64,000 nucleotides of DNA from Paludibaculum fermentans (lineage in GTDB: Bacteria > Acidobacteriota > Terriglobia > Bryobacterales > Bryobacteraceae), in contig NZ_CP063849.1 of assembly GCF_015277775.1 (NCBI RefSeq), forward strand, positions 7,703,501-7,767,500, read 5' to 3'. The notes under the pieces were generated by a model. That model saw nothing but the letters and a program-made list of their open reading frames with translations. It searched no databases and was not told the origin of the DNA. Below are positions 7,390-15,976 of this stretch, in pieces. Each line of letters opens with the position of its first letter. The first letter of the stretch is position 1. The position numbers and the translations under genes are program-made.

Positions 7390-8064
7390 ATGGAACCGGC
7401 TCCAAACATGCCAGAGCTCGGTAATGAAGTGGCTCCCCCGGAATGGCCGGGGTGGCCCGACGAGGGGTGTCTTCTCGAGAGTCTCCGGTCTGGCTCTGAA
7501 TCGGCCTACGAGGCTCTTCTGGAACGCTTCCAGTTGCCGGTCTTTAATCTGGTTCAACGCTTGATCGACGACTCCAGCGAAGCGGGCGACGTCACTCAGG
7601 ATGTATTCCTGAAAGTCTTTCGTAACGTCACTGCCTTCCGCGGCCAAAGTTCACTGAAGACCTGGATCTACCGCATTGCCGTCAACGAGGCGCACAATCG
7701 CCGCCGTTGGTTCGGCCGCCACAAGCGCGCCGAAGTAGGTCTCGAAGCCGAAGGTGATGGCCTGGGCTACCTCGATCACCTGAGCGATGCTGCTCGCTCA
7801 CCTTACGATCTCGCCCTCAATGAGGAGTGGAGATCGGCGATCGAAAAAGCCTTGGAAGGCTTGAATCCTGTGTTCCGGTCGGCTGTTGTGCTACGGGACC
7901 TGGAGGATCTGAGCTACGAAGAGATTGCCGACGTCCTTGATGTCTCGCTCGGCACGGTGAAGTCCCGGATCCTGCGCGGTCGCGAGTCGCTCCGCAAGGC
8001 TCTGGTTGAACAGTTGGAACCGTCCAGGGGGTTGCACTTCACCCCTCAGACGGCCGCCGACTAA
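7390..8064 (+). CDS. ECF-subfamily RNA polymerase sigma factor
   Basis: A 224-residue alternative sigma factor. Sigma region 2 spans about residues 35-105, with DVTQDVFLKVFRNV and the -10-recognising FRGQSSLKTWIYRIAVNEA helix. A linker of about 45 residues follows, then region 4 (about 150-205) with LSYEEIADVLDVSLGTVKSR, the -35-binding helix-turn-helix. The length suits a minimal ECF factor with a short N-terminal extension. A GGAG site precedes ATG 7390. The next gene encodes a zinc anti-sigma factor 15 bases downstream, so its activity is probably held at the membrane. The sigma-E-like promoter upstream implies positive feedback. Confidence 0.93.
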   Translation: MEPAPNMPELGNEVAPPEWPGWPDEGCLLESLRSGSESAYEALLERFQLPVFNLVQRLIDDSSEAGDVTQDVFLKVFRNVTAFRGQSSLKTWIYRIAVNEAHNRRRWFGRHKRAEVGLEAEGDGLGYLDHLSDAARSPYDLALNEEWRSAIEKALEGLNPVFRSAVVLRDLEDLSYEEIADVLDVSLGTVKSRILRGRESLRKALVEQLEPSRGLHFTPQTAAD

Positions 8065-8079
8065 GAGGTCTGGATCGTT

Positions 8080-8772
8080 ATGGACTGCCAACAAACAAGG
8101 TTGATGCTCTCCGCGCTCCAGGACGGCTGTGTGGTCGAATCTGAGCGGAGATTGCTGCTGGCGCACCTGAAACACTGCGCCGCCTGCTCCCTGCTCCAGG
8201 CGGAACTGGATATGGTGCGGCAATCGGTGCGCTCGGTGAAATCCCGGCCCATGCCGTCCCACGTCGCCCTGTCCCTGCGCGCCATGGCTTCCCGCGAAGC
8301 GTCTCGCCGCCGCCGCTATGTCGATCTCCGCACCTGGCTCCGCCACTTCGGAGAACACGCCGCCCTATCGATCAATAACCTTATGCGGCCCATCGCCCTG
8401 CCTGCCTTTGGTGGCCTGGCTTCGGCCGTCTTCCTGTTCTCCATGGTCATGACGAACTTCCAGGGCATCATCGTCAGCCACCCCAACGATGTGCCCATCG
8501 CCATCGCCACTGTGCCCTCCGTCCGCGCCACGCTTCTGGATATGTCCGAAGCCGAAATCACCGTCGATGTCTTCGTCGACGAACAGGGCCGCGTCATCGA
8601 CTACTCGTTCCCTGATGGCTATGGCTCCGCCAACACCGCCTCTCTGCGCCGCAAACTCGAGAACTCGCTCCTGTTCACGGAATTCAATCCGGCCACCACG
8701 TTCGGCATGCCCACCTCCGGCTGGGTCCGCGTGAAGTTCAGTGGCCGCAGCCAGATCGACGTCAAGGGTTAG
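8080..8772 (+). CDS. membrane anti-sigma factor with zinc-finger and TonB-C-like domain
   Basis: The cytoplasmic N-terminus has the ZAS motif H29-x3-C33-x2-C36 (HLKHCAAC), which in this class binds zinc and the sigma factor. A transmembrane helix lies at about residues 104-126 (PIALPAFGGLASAVFLFSMV). The periplasmic part (130-230) ends with EITVDVFVDEQGRVIDY and GWVRVKFSG, a pattern like the TonB C-terminal fold seen in energy-transducing and sensor proteins. It lies 15 bases after the ECF sigma gene and should be its antagonist. The periplasmic domain is the likely signal input, but the signal is unknown. Confidence 0.85.
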   Translation: MDCQQTRLMLSALQDGCVVESERRLLLAHLKHCAACSLLQAELDMVRQSVRSVKSRPMPSHVALSLRAMASREASRRRRYVDLRTWLRHFGEHAALSINNLMRPIALPAFGGLASAVFLFSMVMTNFQGIIVSHPNDVPIAIATVPSVRATLLDMSEAEITVDVFVDEQGRVIDYSFPDGYGSANTASLRRKLENSLLFTEFNPATTFGMPTSGWVRVKFSGRSQIDVKG

Positions 8773-8781
8773 TCTCCACTC

Positions 8782-9528
8782 TTGGGCCGCCCTCTAGGTC
8801 AGCATTTTCTCTTTCAGCACTCGATCCTCGCCCGGATCGCCGAGGCCGCCTGCCCACAGCAGGTCGGCCTCTGCATTGAGATCGGTCCCGGTCCCGGTGG
8901 CCTCACCGAGTTCCTGCACCCTCGCGCCAAGCGTCTCATTGCCGTCGAACTCGACTCCGCCTTGGCGGCCAAACTCCGCGAACGCTACACCGAGAACCCG
9001 ACTGTCGAAATCGTGCAGGGCGACGTCCTCTCCACGAACCTCTCCCAGTGGGGACCCGCCACCGTCTGCGGCAACCTGCCCTACTACATCACCTCCCCCA
9101 TCATTGAGCAGGTCCTCGCCATGGGACCAGCCCTCGAACGCGCAGTCTTCCTCGTCCAGAAAGAAGTGGCCGACCGCCTGGCCGCCCCATCCGGCAATCG
9201 CGACTACGGCTACCTCTCCGTCGCCACCCAGCTTTTCTGTACAGTGGAACGCCTCTTCCTCGTGAAGCCCGCCTCCTTCCGGCCGCCGCCCAAAGTCGAT
9301 AGCGCCGTCGTCCGCCTCACGCCCCGGACCTCTCTCCCCGTCGCCGACACCAAGGCCTTCCTGCGTTTCGCCTCCGCCTGCTTCCGGCAGAAACGAAAGA
9401 CCTTACGCAATAATCTCTCGGCCCACTACCCCCCCGAGAAGCTCACCAACCTCCCCGAAGCCGGCCTCCGCGCCGAACAACTCAGCCTCCCCGAACTCAT
9501 CCGCCTCTTCGGTGTCCTGAACCCCTAG
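8782..9528 (+). CDS. rsmA: 16S rRNA dimethyladenosine transferase
   Basis: RsmA/KsgA dimethylates two adjacent adenines in the 3'-terminal helix of 16S rRNA. The N-terminus GRPLGQHFL is the typical RsmA opening. Motif I is EIGPGPGGLTEFL (residues about 33-45), the acidic loop is VELDSALAAKL, and the catalytic NLPYYITSP motif IV is near residue 95. The C-terminal substrate region has FRPPPKVDSAVVRL. At 248 residues it is slightly shorter than E. coli KsgA. The start is TTG 8782, 9 bases after the anti-sigma stop; no clear ribosome site is visible, so translation is probably coupled to the gene before it. Confidence 0.93.
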   Translation: MGRPLGQHFLFQHSILARIAEAACPQQVGLCIEIGPGPGGLTEFLHPRAKRLIAVELDSALAAKLRERYTENPTVEIVQGDVLSTNLSQWGPATVCGNLPYYITSPIIEQVLAMGPALERAVFLVQKEVADRLAAPSGNRDYGYLSVATQLFCTVERLFLVKPASFRPPPKVDSAVVRLTPRTSLPVADTKAFLRFASACFRQKRKTLRNNLSAHYPPEKLTNLPEAGLRAEQLSLPELIRLFGVLNP

Positions 9529-9607
9529 GTGCACACTGGCGCATTTTGCATAGAGCTTGGCGCGTTCTGCATGCGGCAAATCACGCCTCCCCCTTTACCT
9601 TGAAATC

Positions 9608-10669
9608 ATGCACGACGTCAGAGCTTATTCGGCAGTCCACTCAACCTCTCCTCTTGCCCCTACCTCCGTGGCTCGGCGCGAGCCCACGCCCACCGATATC
9701 GAAATCGAGATTCTCTATTGCGGAGTCTGCCACTCCGACCTCCACCAGGCCCGCAACGAATGGCACAACACCGTCTACCCCTGCGTCCCCGGCCACGAGA
9801 TCGTCGGGCGCGTGAAGAGCGCCGGACCCGGCGTCACCAGGTTCAAGGCGGGTGACCTCGCCGCCGTCGGCTGCATGGTCGACTCCTGCGGCGTCTGCCC
9901 GGAATGCCGCGAGCACCTCGAACAGTTCTGCGAGAAGGGCGCCACCTGGACCTATAACGGCGCAGACAAGCACACGGGCGCCCAGACCTTCGGCGGCTAC
10001 TCCGAGAGCATCGTCGTCGACGAGAACTTCGCCCTGCGTGTGCCGGCCAACCTGGATCTGGCCGGAGTCGCTCCATTGCTTTGCGCCGGCATCACCACCT
10101 ACTCGCCGCTACGCCACTGGAAGGCGGGTCCCGGTAAGAAAGTCGGTGTCGTCGGCCTCGGCGGCCTCGGCCACATGGCCGTGAAGTTCGCCAGTGCGTT
10201 CGGAGCCCACGTCGTCCTGTTTACGACCTCCCCTAACAAGAAGGACGACGCCCTCCGCCTCGGCGCGCACGAGGTGGTCCTCTCCCGCAATCCCGAAGAA
10301 ATGGCCGCTCACGCCGGCAGCTTCGACTTCATCCTCGATTGCGTCTCGGCCGACCACGACCTCAACGCCTACCTCCAGTTGCTGAAGCGCGACGGTACGC
10401 TGACCCTCGTCGGAGCGCCCGAAAAGCCGCTCCCCATTGCCAGCTTCAACCTCATCCTTGGCCGCCGCCGCCTCTCCGGTTCGCCCATCGGCAGCATCCC
10501 GGAGACGCAGGAGATGCTCGACTTCTGTGGCGAACACGGCATCACCTCCGACATCGAGATCATCCCCATCCAGAAGGTGAACGAAGCCTACGACCGCCTG
10601 CTCAAGCAGGATGTGAAGTACCGTTTCGTCATCGATATGGCTAGCCTAAAGAAGGAGACCGCAGCCTAA
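9608..10669 (+). CDS. zinc-dependent alcohol/aldehyde dehydrogenase (YahK/AdhC-like)
   Basis: A 353-residue medium-chain dehydrogenase. Catalytic zinc ligands appear in CGVCHSDLH (Cys near residue 39) and PGHEIVGRV. The structural zinc loop has cysteines in DSCGVCPECREHLEQFC. The Rossmann fingerprint VGVVGLGGLGHMAVKFA is in the middle, and the C-terminal half has SGSPIGSIPETQEMLDFC, typical of the NADPH-linked YahK/cinnamyl-alcohol dehydrogenase branch that reduces aldehydes. An in-frame TTG at 9557 lies upstream, but ATG 9608 begins at the usual family N-terminus. An AraC-family regulator follows after 3 bases, so it may control this gene. Confidence 0.9.
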   Translation: MHDVRAYSAVHSTSPLAPTSVARREPTPTDIEIEILYCGVCHSDLHQARNEWHNTVYPCVPGHEIVGRVKSAGPGVTRFKAGDLAAVGCMVDSCGVCPECREHLEQFCEKGATWTYNGADKHTGAQTFGGYSESIVVDENFALRVPANLDLAGVAPLLCAGITTYSPLRHWKAGPGKKVGVVGLGGLGHMAVKFASAFGAHVVLFTTSPNKKDDALRLGAHEVVLSRNPEEMAAHAGSFDFILDCVSADHDLNAYLQLLKRDGTLTLVGAPEKPLPIASFNLILGRRRLSGSPIGSIPETQEMLDFCGEHGITSDIEIIPIQKVNEAYDRLLKQDVKYRFVIDMASLKKETAA

Positions 10670-10672
10670 GCC

Positions 10673-11701
10673 ATGGCCAAACGCTTTCGTGTGAGCTCGT
10701 TGCTCGCCGGCAAGTTGGAAGAGTTGGGAGTGCAGCCCGCCGCCATTCTGAGGCAGGCGGGCCTGCCCTCCGGGCTGTTCGACCACCCCAAGCCCGCCGT
10801 CAGTACGGAGGAGTTCTTTGCCCTTTGGCAGGCCATCGGCGAGGTCAGCCGGGATCCCGCCATCGGCGTCAAGATCGGCACCGAGCAGCGCATCGAGCGC
10901 TACGACCCCATCGCCATTGCCGCGCTGTATGCCCCCTCCTTCTCTGAAGCGCTGCACCGCATGGCCCGCTTCAAACAGCTCACCTGTCCGGAGGAGATCC
11001 GCATCATCAGCGGAGCCCGTGAGACCAGCGTCCAGTTCCTCTGGCTGCTGGCCACCATCCCCGAACCCTCGATCCTGGTCGACCTCTGCTTCGCCTGGGT
11101 CGTCACCATCGCCCGCCGCGGCACGGGAACACCCTTGTCCCCCACTCGCCTCCGGCTCACCCGGGCGCGCGACGATCAGGCGTTCCTGGCAGAGTACTTT
11201 GGCTGTCTCATCGAATACGAGGCCGGGGAGAACGCCATCTGCTTCCACAACGCGGACCTGGCCCGCCCCTTCCTCACTCACAACGCCGAGCTGTTCTCGA
11301 TGATCGCGCCCCAACTGGAACAGGAACTGAATCAGCGCGATGCCGAGCTCAGCTTCCCTGACCGCGTTCGCGCCACCTTGAAGCAACAACTGGCCGGGCA
11401 GCGCCCCACCGTCCAGATCCTGGCCAGTGCCCTCAACATGAGCGTCCGCTCCCTGCAGCGCCGCCTCACCACCGACGGTTCGAGCTTCCAGCAGGTGCTC
11501 GAAGACGCGCGCCGCGAACTGGCCCGCCACTACCTGGTCCACTCTGCGCTGGAGCTGAATGAAACGGCCTATCTGCTCGGCTACGAGGACGCCAACTCCT
11601 TCGTGCGCGCCTTCCGCTGCTGGGAGGGGATTCCGCCCGCCCACTGGCGCGAGCAACAACGCGCCCAAGCGGATTCCATGCTACTGATATCATCGAATTA
11701 G
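10673..11701 (+). CDS. AraC-family transcriptional regulator
   Basis: 342 residues with two regions. Residues about 15-200 resemble the arabinose-binding-like N-terminal domain of OruR/ArgR-type AraC proteins (AILRQAGLPSGLF near the start and an EALHRMARF helix). Residues about 240-335 hold the two helix-turn-helices, with VQILASALNMSVRSLQRRL as the first and LNETAYLLGYEDANSFVRAF as the second, ending in W.GIPPAHWR. Its start is 3 bases after the alcohol dehydrogenase stop, and its stop overlaps the GTG of the ArsR gene, so the three may be one transcript. Regulation of the dehydrogenase is a reasonable guess. Confidence 0.9.
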   Translation: MAKRFRVSSLLAGKLEELGVQPAAILRQAGLPSGLFDHPKPAVSTEEFFALWQAIGEVSRDPAIGVKIGTEQRIERYDPIAIAALYAPSFSEALHRMARFKQLTCPEEIRIISGARETSVQFLWLLATIPEPSILVDLCFAWVVTIARRGTGTPLSPTRLRLTRARDDQAFLAEYFGCLIEYEAGENAICFHNADLARPFLTHNAELFSMIAPQLEQELNQRDAELSFPDRVRATLKQQLAGQRPTVQILASALNMSVRSLQRRLTTDGSSFQQVLEDARRELARHYLVHSALELNETAYLLGYEDANSFVRAFRCWEGIPPAHWREQQRAQADSMLLISSN

Positions 11702-12042
11702 TGGCCGCTCCCGAGAACGATCCGACAGCAAGATTTGCCGATATGCTCGCCGCCCTGGGCGCCGAGCCGCGGCTCCGCATCCTGCGCCTGCTGCTCACCG
11801 CGCATCCCGGTGGCCTCGTTGTCGGAGACATCCAGGCCGAGCTCGGCATCCCGCCGTCGACCCTCTCCCACCACCTGGAGAAGCTCAAGAACGAGGAACT
11901 GGTGAAGGTCCGCCGTGAGAGCACGTTCCTTCGTTACACCGCCAATACCGACGGGCTGAAGGAGATGCTCGACTTCCTGTACGCCGAGTGCTGCACGCGC
12001 AACAACGTCATCGACCCCAAAGACATCGCCCCGGCCTGCTGA
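11701..12042 (+). CDS. ArsR-family helix-turn-helix regulator
   Basis: 113 residues starting at a GTG that shares its first base with the previous stop. The winged-helix core runs from LAALGAEPRLRILRLL through GDIQAELGIPPSTLSHHLEKL, the recognition helix, to the wing LVKVRREST. The C-terminus contains a vicinal cysteine pair in LYAECCTRN and a last Cys near the end, which could sense metal, arsenic or redox change. The usual CxCxxC of ArsR helix 4 is absent. No metal-resistance gene is adjacent; the next gene downstream is a fucosidase after a 40-base gap. Ligand and targets cannot be read from the sequence. Confidence 0.88.
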   Translation: MAAPENDPTARFADMLAALGAEPRLRILRLLLTAHPGGLVVGDIQAELGIPPSTLSHHLEKLKNEELVKVRRESTFLRYTANTDGLKEMLDFLYAECCTRNNVIDPKDIAPAC

Positions 12043-12059
12043 TCCCTCAGCGCGGGATC
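12041..12059 (+). terminator. small hairpin at the ArsR stop codon
   Basis: GATCCC (12041-12046) pairs with GGGATC (12054-12059) across 7 bases, overlapping the TGA of the ArsR gene. There is no T-run, so termination is uncertain. Confidence 0.3.
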
Positions 12060-12082
12060 CAAAGAGGGGGAATAATGGACAG

Positions 12083-13543
12083 ATGCAGAAGTTGGCCCTC
12101 TTCCTGATCGCATCCTCCACGGTCTTTGGCCAGACCTATCAACCCAACTGGGAATCCATCGACAAACGGCCCACCCCCGCCTGGTTCCAGGACGCCAAGT
12201 TCGGAATCTTCATCCACTGGGGCGTCTACTCCGTGCCCGCCTACGCTCCGGTGATTCCCGGCAAACTCGCCTATGCCGAGTGGTATTGGAACGCCATGAC
12301 GAATGGCCAGAAGCCCGGCGCCAACGCCATCCAGTCGGGCACCTGGGCATACCACAAGAAGATGTATGGCGCGGATTATCCCTATCAGAACTTCGCTCCG
12401 CAGTTTCGCGCCGAGCTCTACGACCCCGACCATTGGGCCGACGTCTTCCAGCGCTCCGGCGCAAAGTATGTCGCGTTGACCTCCAAGCACCACGAAGGCT
12501 TCGCGCTCTGGCCCAGCAAGGAAGCCTCCGCCACCTGGGGCCGCCCCTGGAACGCCGTCGAGATCGGGCCCAAACGCGACGTGCTGGGCGACCTCACCGA
12601 AGCCGTGCGCCGCAAGGGCCTCAAGATGGGCTTCTACTATTCCCTCTACGAGTGGTACAACCCGCTCTGGCTCACCGACAAGCCGCGCTATATCCGCGAG
12701 CACATGTTCCCGCAGTTCAAGGACCTGGTGAACCGCTACCACCCCGCCATCATCTTCAGCGACGGCGAGTGGGACCTGCCTTCCTCTGAATGGCATACGC
12801 CGGAACTGATGGCCTGGCTCCTGAACGAATCGCCCGTCAAGGAAGACGTGGTCATCAATGACCGCTGGGGCAAGGACAGCCGCCACAAGCACGGCGGTTA
12901 TTGGACCACCGAGTACACGCCCGGCATGAGCGGCATGGAGCATCCTTGGGAAGAGAGCCGCGGCATGGGCTTCTCCTATGGCTACAACCGCGCCGAGAAC
13001 CTGTCGCACTACCACTCCGGCAAAGAGCTGGTCATCATGCTGGTCGACCTCGTCAGCCGCGGGGGCAACCTGCTGCTCGACATCGGCCCCGATGCCGATG
13101 GCACCATCCCCGTGGTGATGGAAGAACGCCTCATCCAGATCGGCGACTTCCTGCGCGTCAACGGCGATGCGATCTATGGCACCAAGCCCTGGACCACGTC
13201 GCGCCAGTGGAGCGCCGGCGAAGTGCCCAAGGTCGAGTACAACAAGGAGTACGAGACCGCTTACGACCTGTCGAAGCTGGTGGCCAAGCCTGCCGCGGGC
13301 AAGGCCTCCATCGATGCCTTCTTCACGGCCAAAGGCAACAACGTCTATGCCATCATGCCCCGCTGGCCCGGCCGCCGCTTCGTCCTGCAGTCGAAGGCCG
13401 CACTGAAGCCGAAGTCGGTGGAACTGCTCGGCGGCGGCGCCCTGAAGTGGCAGCCGACCCCTGCCGGCCTGGCCATCACCCTGCCGGATGTTCCGGAAGA
13501 CCTGATGCAGCAGCCGGCCTGGGTGATCAAGGTCAGCCAGTAA
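12083..13543 (+). CDS. secreted alpha-L-fucosidase, GH29
   Basis: 486 residues with a short signal peptide (residues 1-16, ending in VFGQ). Family GH29 features run in order: WFQDAKFGIFIHWGVYSVP near residue 35, LTSKHHEGFALWPS near 130, and the nucleophile region FSDGEWDLPS near 228, where the aspartate is the expected nucleophile. Later come YNRAENLSHYHSGKELV and VSRGGNLLLDIGPDADG, typical of GH29. A C-terminal beta-sandwich of about 100 residues ends the protein. It should release L-fucose from fucosylated glycans outside the cytoplasm by a retaining mechanism. It is first of three closely spaced genes with a serine hydrolase and an aldo/keto reductase. Confidence 0.93.
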   Translation: MQKLALFLIASSTVFGQTYQPNWESIDKRPTPAWFQDAKFGIFIHWGVYSVPAYAPVIPGKLAYAEWYWNAMTNGQKPGANAIQSGTWAYHKKMYGADYPYQNFAPQFRAELYDPDHWADVFQRSGAKYVALTSKHHEGFALWPSKEASATWGRPWNAVEIGPKRDVLGDLTEAVRRKGLKMGFYYSLYEWYNPLWLTDKPRYIREHMFPQFKDLVNRYHPAIIFSDGEWDLPSSEWHTPELMAWLLNESPVKEDVVINDRWGKDSRHKHGGYWTTEYTPGMSGMEHPWEESRGMGFSYGYNRAENLSHYHSGKELVIMLVDLVSRGGNLLLDIGPDADGTIPVVMEERLIQIGDFLRVNGDAIYGTKPWTTSRQWSAGEVPKVEYNKEYETAYDLSKLVAKPAAGKASIDAFFTAKGNNVYAIMPRWPGRRFVLQSKAALKPKSVELLGGGALKWQPTPAGLAITLPDVPEDLMQQPAWVIKVSQ

Positions 13544-13548
13544 CCCAA

Positions 13549-14676
13549 ATGACAAAACGCCTACCCTTGCTGTTGCTGGTGCCCGTCCTGGTCCTGGCTG
13601 CCGATGATCCTGTCGCGGCCCGCCTGGATGCCGTCTTCGCGCCGCTTGCCCAAGGCAGCGTGCCCGGTCTGGCGGTGCTGGTCCGCCAGGATGGCCGGAC
13701 CCTGTTTCAGCGAGGGTATGGCGTCACCGATCTCCGCTCGGCCACGCCCATCGAGGCCGCGACCAACTTCCGCCTGGCGTCCTTCACCAAGCAGTTCACG
13801 GCCATGTCCGTGATGCTGCTGGTGAAGGACGGCAAGCTCCGCTACGACGATCCGCTCACCAAGGTCTTCCCGGACTTCCCGGCCTACGGCAAGACGATCA
13901 CCATCCGCCATCTGCTCACGCACACCTCCGGATTGCCGGATTACGAAGACGTGATGGAAGCTGGCGCCCAGCGGTGGACGCCGCAGGACCAGATCCGGGA
14001 TGAAGAGGTTCTGAAGCTGCTCAAGGCTCAAACCAAGCCCAGGTTTGCGGCCGGAACCAGTTGGTCGTACAGCAACTCCGGCTACGTTGTCCTTGGGCTG
14101 GTAGTCGCCAAGGTGTCAGGCATGCCGTTCGGCGAGTTCCTCCAGCAGCGCATCTTCAAGCCGCTTCACATGGATCAGACCCTCGCCTATGTCGCCGGCC
14201 GCAACAATGTGGTCCACCGCGCCTACGGCCACGCGAAGCAGAAGGACGTCTTCGTCGAACGCGACCAGAGCTCCACGTCCGCCACGCTCGGTGATGGCGG
14301 CATCTACTCGAACCTGTCGGACCTTGCCAAGTGGGACGACGCACTCTCCCGCAACACCCTGCTGGGCGCGTCGGCCATGAAGGAGGCTTTGACGCCCGCC
14401 AAGCTCTCCGATGGCTCGCCCACCCGTTGGCCCGCCCAGAAGAACGAAGACAACCTCAACCCGGGCAAGCCGGTCTCCTACGGCTTCGGCTGGTTCCTGG
14501 ATCCCTACAAAGACCAGCCGCGCACTTGGCATACCGGCAGCACCACCGGATTCCGGACGGTGATCCAGCGCTTTCACCAGCACAAGCTGACGGTCATCGT
14601 GCTCTGCAACCGGACCGACCTCGACGCCGCGCAGCTCTCCCTGCAGGCCGCCGACACGGTGCTGGGCGCGCATTAA
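13549..14676 (+). CDS. secreted serine hydrolase, beta-lactamase class C family
   Basis: 375 residues with signal peptide LLLLVPVLVLAA. Active-site motifs of the class C/penicillin-binding fold are intact: S78-F-T-K81, Y174-S-N176 and H328-T-G330. The family includes esterases, D-aminopeptidases and beta-lactamases; substrate cannot be told. The start is 5 bases after the fucosidase stop. The reading frame is open far upstream through the fucosidase gene, but the signal peptide fixes ATG 13549. Probably co-transcribed with the fucosidase. Confidence 0.92.
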   Translation: MTKRLPLLLLVPVLVLAADDPVAARLDAVFAPLAQGSVPGLAVLVRQDGRTLFQRGYGVTDLRSATPIEAATNFRLASFTKQFTAMSVMLLVKDGKLRYDDPLTKVFPDFPAYGKTITIRHLLTHTSGLPDYEDVMEAGAQRWTPQDQIRDEEVLKLLKAQTKPRFAAGTSWSYSNSGYVVLGLVVAKVSGMPFGEFLQQRIFKPLHMDQTLAYVAGRNNVVHRAYGHAKQKDVFVERDQSSTSATLGDGGIYSNLSDLAKWDDALSRNTLLGASAMKEALTPAKLSDGSPTRWPAQKNEDNLNPGKPVSYGFGWFLDPYKDQPRTWHTGSTTGFRTVIQRFHQHKLTVIVLCNRTDLDAAQLSLQAADTVLGAH

Positions 14677-14726
14677 GCCCGTCCGTTCCCGAAGCCTCAC
14701 CCGCGGCTGCCGCATCCAAAAGGACA

Positions 14727-15761
14727 ATGGAATATCGACAGCTAGGCCATTCCGGCCTCAAAGTTCCAGCCCTGAGTTTCGGAGCGGGCACCTTCGGCGG
14801 TACCAACGACTTCTTCAAGGCCTGGGGCGACACGGGCGTTCCCGAAGCCAAGCGCATCGTGGATCTCTGCCTCGACGCGGGCGTCAACCTCTTCGATACC
14901 GCGGATGTCTATTCCGACGGGCACTCGGAGGAGATCCTGGGCAAGGCTCTCGAGGGCAAGCGGAACCAGGTCCTCATCTCGACCAAGGCGACCTTCGCGA
15001 TGGGCAAGGGGCCGAACGACCTGGGCTCTTCCCGCCATCATCTGACTGAGTCGCTGGAGGGCAGTCTGCGTCGCCTCGGTACCGACTACGTGGACATCTA
15101 TCACATGCATGCCTTCGACGCCACGGCGCCGGTGGAAGAGACTCTGGCCACGCTCGACGGCTTCGTCAGGAGCGGCAAGGTGCGCTACATCGCCTGCTCG
15201 AACTTCTCGGGCTGGCACCTGATGAAGTCGCTCTCGGTCTCTGAGCGCTATGGCTGGTCGCGCTATGTCGGCCACCAGGTCTACTACTCGCTGATCGGCC
15301 GCGACTACGAATGGGAGCTGATGCCGCTGGCACTGGACCAGAAGGTCTCCGCGCTGGTGTGGAGCCCGCTGGGCTGGGGCCGCTTGACCGGCAAGATCCG
15401 GCGCGGCCAGCCGCTGCCTGAAGTGAGCCGCCTGCATGCGACCGCCGAGCAGGGGCCGCCGGTCCCCTACGATCACGTCTACAACGTGGTGGATGCGCTG
15501 GACGAAGTGGCGAAGGAGACGGGCAAGACCGTCGCGCAAATCGCGCTGAACTGGCTGCTGCAGCGGCCCTCGGTGGCCACCGTCATCATCGGCGCCCGCA
15601 ACGAGGATCAGCTCAAACAGAACCTGGCCGCCGCCGGCTGGAACCTGACACCGCAGCAGGTAGAGAAGCTGGACAAGGCCAGCCAGACGCAGAAGACCTA
15701 TCCCTACTGGCACCAGGTCCAATTCGCCTCACGTAACCCGCTGCCCGTGCCGCAGTACTGA
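14727..15761 (+). CDS. aldo/keto reductase
   Basis: 344-residue NADPH-dependent (beta/alpha)8 barrel reductase. Expected tetrad segments: NLFDTADVYSDGHSEE with Asp and Tyr, ISTKATF with Lys, and DIYHMHAFD with His. C-terminal cofactor contacts appear in VIIGARNEDQLKQNL. It resembles the YhdN/Tas-type group (GLKVPALSFGAGTFGG). AAGGA lies immediately before ATG 14727. It sits 50 bases after the serine hydrolase and could act on sugars or aldehydes derived from fucosidase action, but the gene order alone does not prove that. Confidence 0.93.
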   Translation: MEYRQLGHSGLKVPALSFGAGTFGGTNDFFKAWGDTGVPEAKRIVDLCLDAGVNLFDTADVYSDGHSEEILGKALEGKRNQVLISTKATFAMGKGPNDLGSSRHHLTESLEGSLRRLGTDYVDIYHMHAFDATAPVEETLATLDGFVRSGKVRYIACSNFSGWHLMKSLSVSERYGWSRYVGHQVYYSLIGRDYEWELMPLALDQKVSALVWSPLGWGRLTGKIRRGQPLPEVSRLHATAEQGPPVPYDHVYNVVDALDEVAKETGKTVAQIALNWLLQRPSVATVIIGARNEDQLKQNLAAAGWNLTPQQVEKLDKASQTQKTYPYWHQVQFASRNPLPVPQY

Positions 15762-15770
15762 TCTCGACCC

Positions 15771-15796
15771 GAGGGCGGGCTGCCCGGCTCGCCCTC
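15771..15796 (+). terminator. stem-loop after the aldo/keto reductase
   Basis: GAGGGCG (15771-15777) pairs with CGCCCTC (15790-15796) across 12 bases, 9 bases after the stop. Only TCTG follows, so it is at best a weak or Rho-assisted terminator. Confidence 0.45.
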
Positions 15797-15801
15797 TCTG
15801 A

Positions 15802-15976
15802 TACACTCAAGGTGCGCTGACCAACTGGCAGCGACCACCGAACGATGACGCCCTCCGGGGCGCATGTAAGTCCGGGGACTTGATCGAATCCGACAGGTAC
15901 CAAGGCGATGCTGAGACAATCTATTCCTTCCTTCGCGTCGAGCCCGCGTCCACCTGTCCCCTGGGGGCAGTGAACG
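15802..15976 (+). promoter_or_regulatory. putative promoter and structured leader of the pantothenate operon
   Basis: TACACT at 15802-15807 is a -10 candidate; no good -35 is visible. If used, it leaves a leader of about 160 nt before panB. Three small hairpins follow in order: CGCTG/CAGCG (15815-15833), CGCCC-TCCG-GGGCG (15849-15862) and AAGTC-CGGG-GACTT (15868-15881). The leader has no convincing open frame. A cis-acting RNA is possible, and the known pan motif lies upstream of panB in other bacteria, but I cannot match its consensus by eye. Confidence 0.4.

Noticed and set aside
12901-13548. Upstream extension of the serine hydrolase frame through the fucosidase gene
   Set aside because: The extension is out of frame with GH29 and lacks a signal; the hydrolase signal peptide begins at 13549.
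12047-13555. 502-codon minus-strand frame opposite the fucosidase
   Set aside because: Shadow frame; no domain and opposite to a clear GH29 gene.
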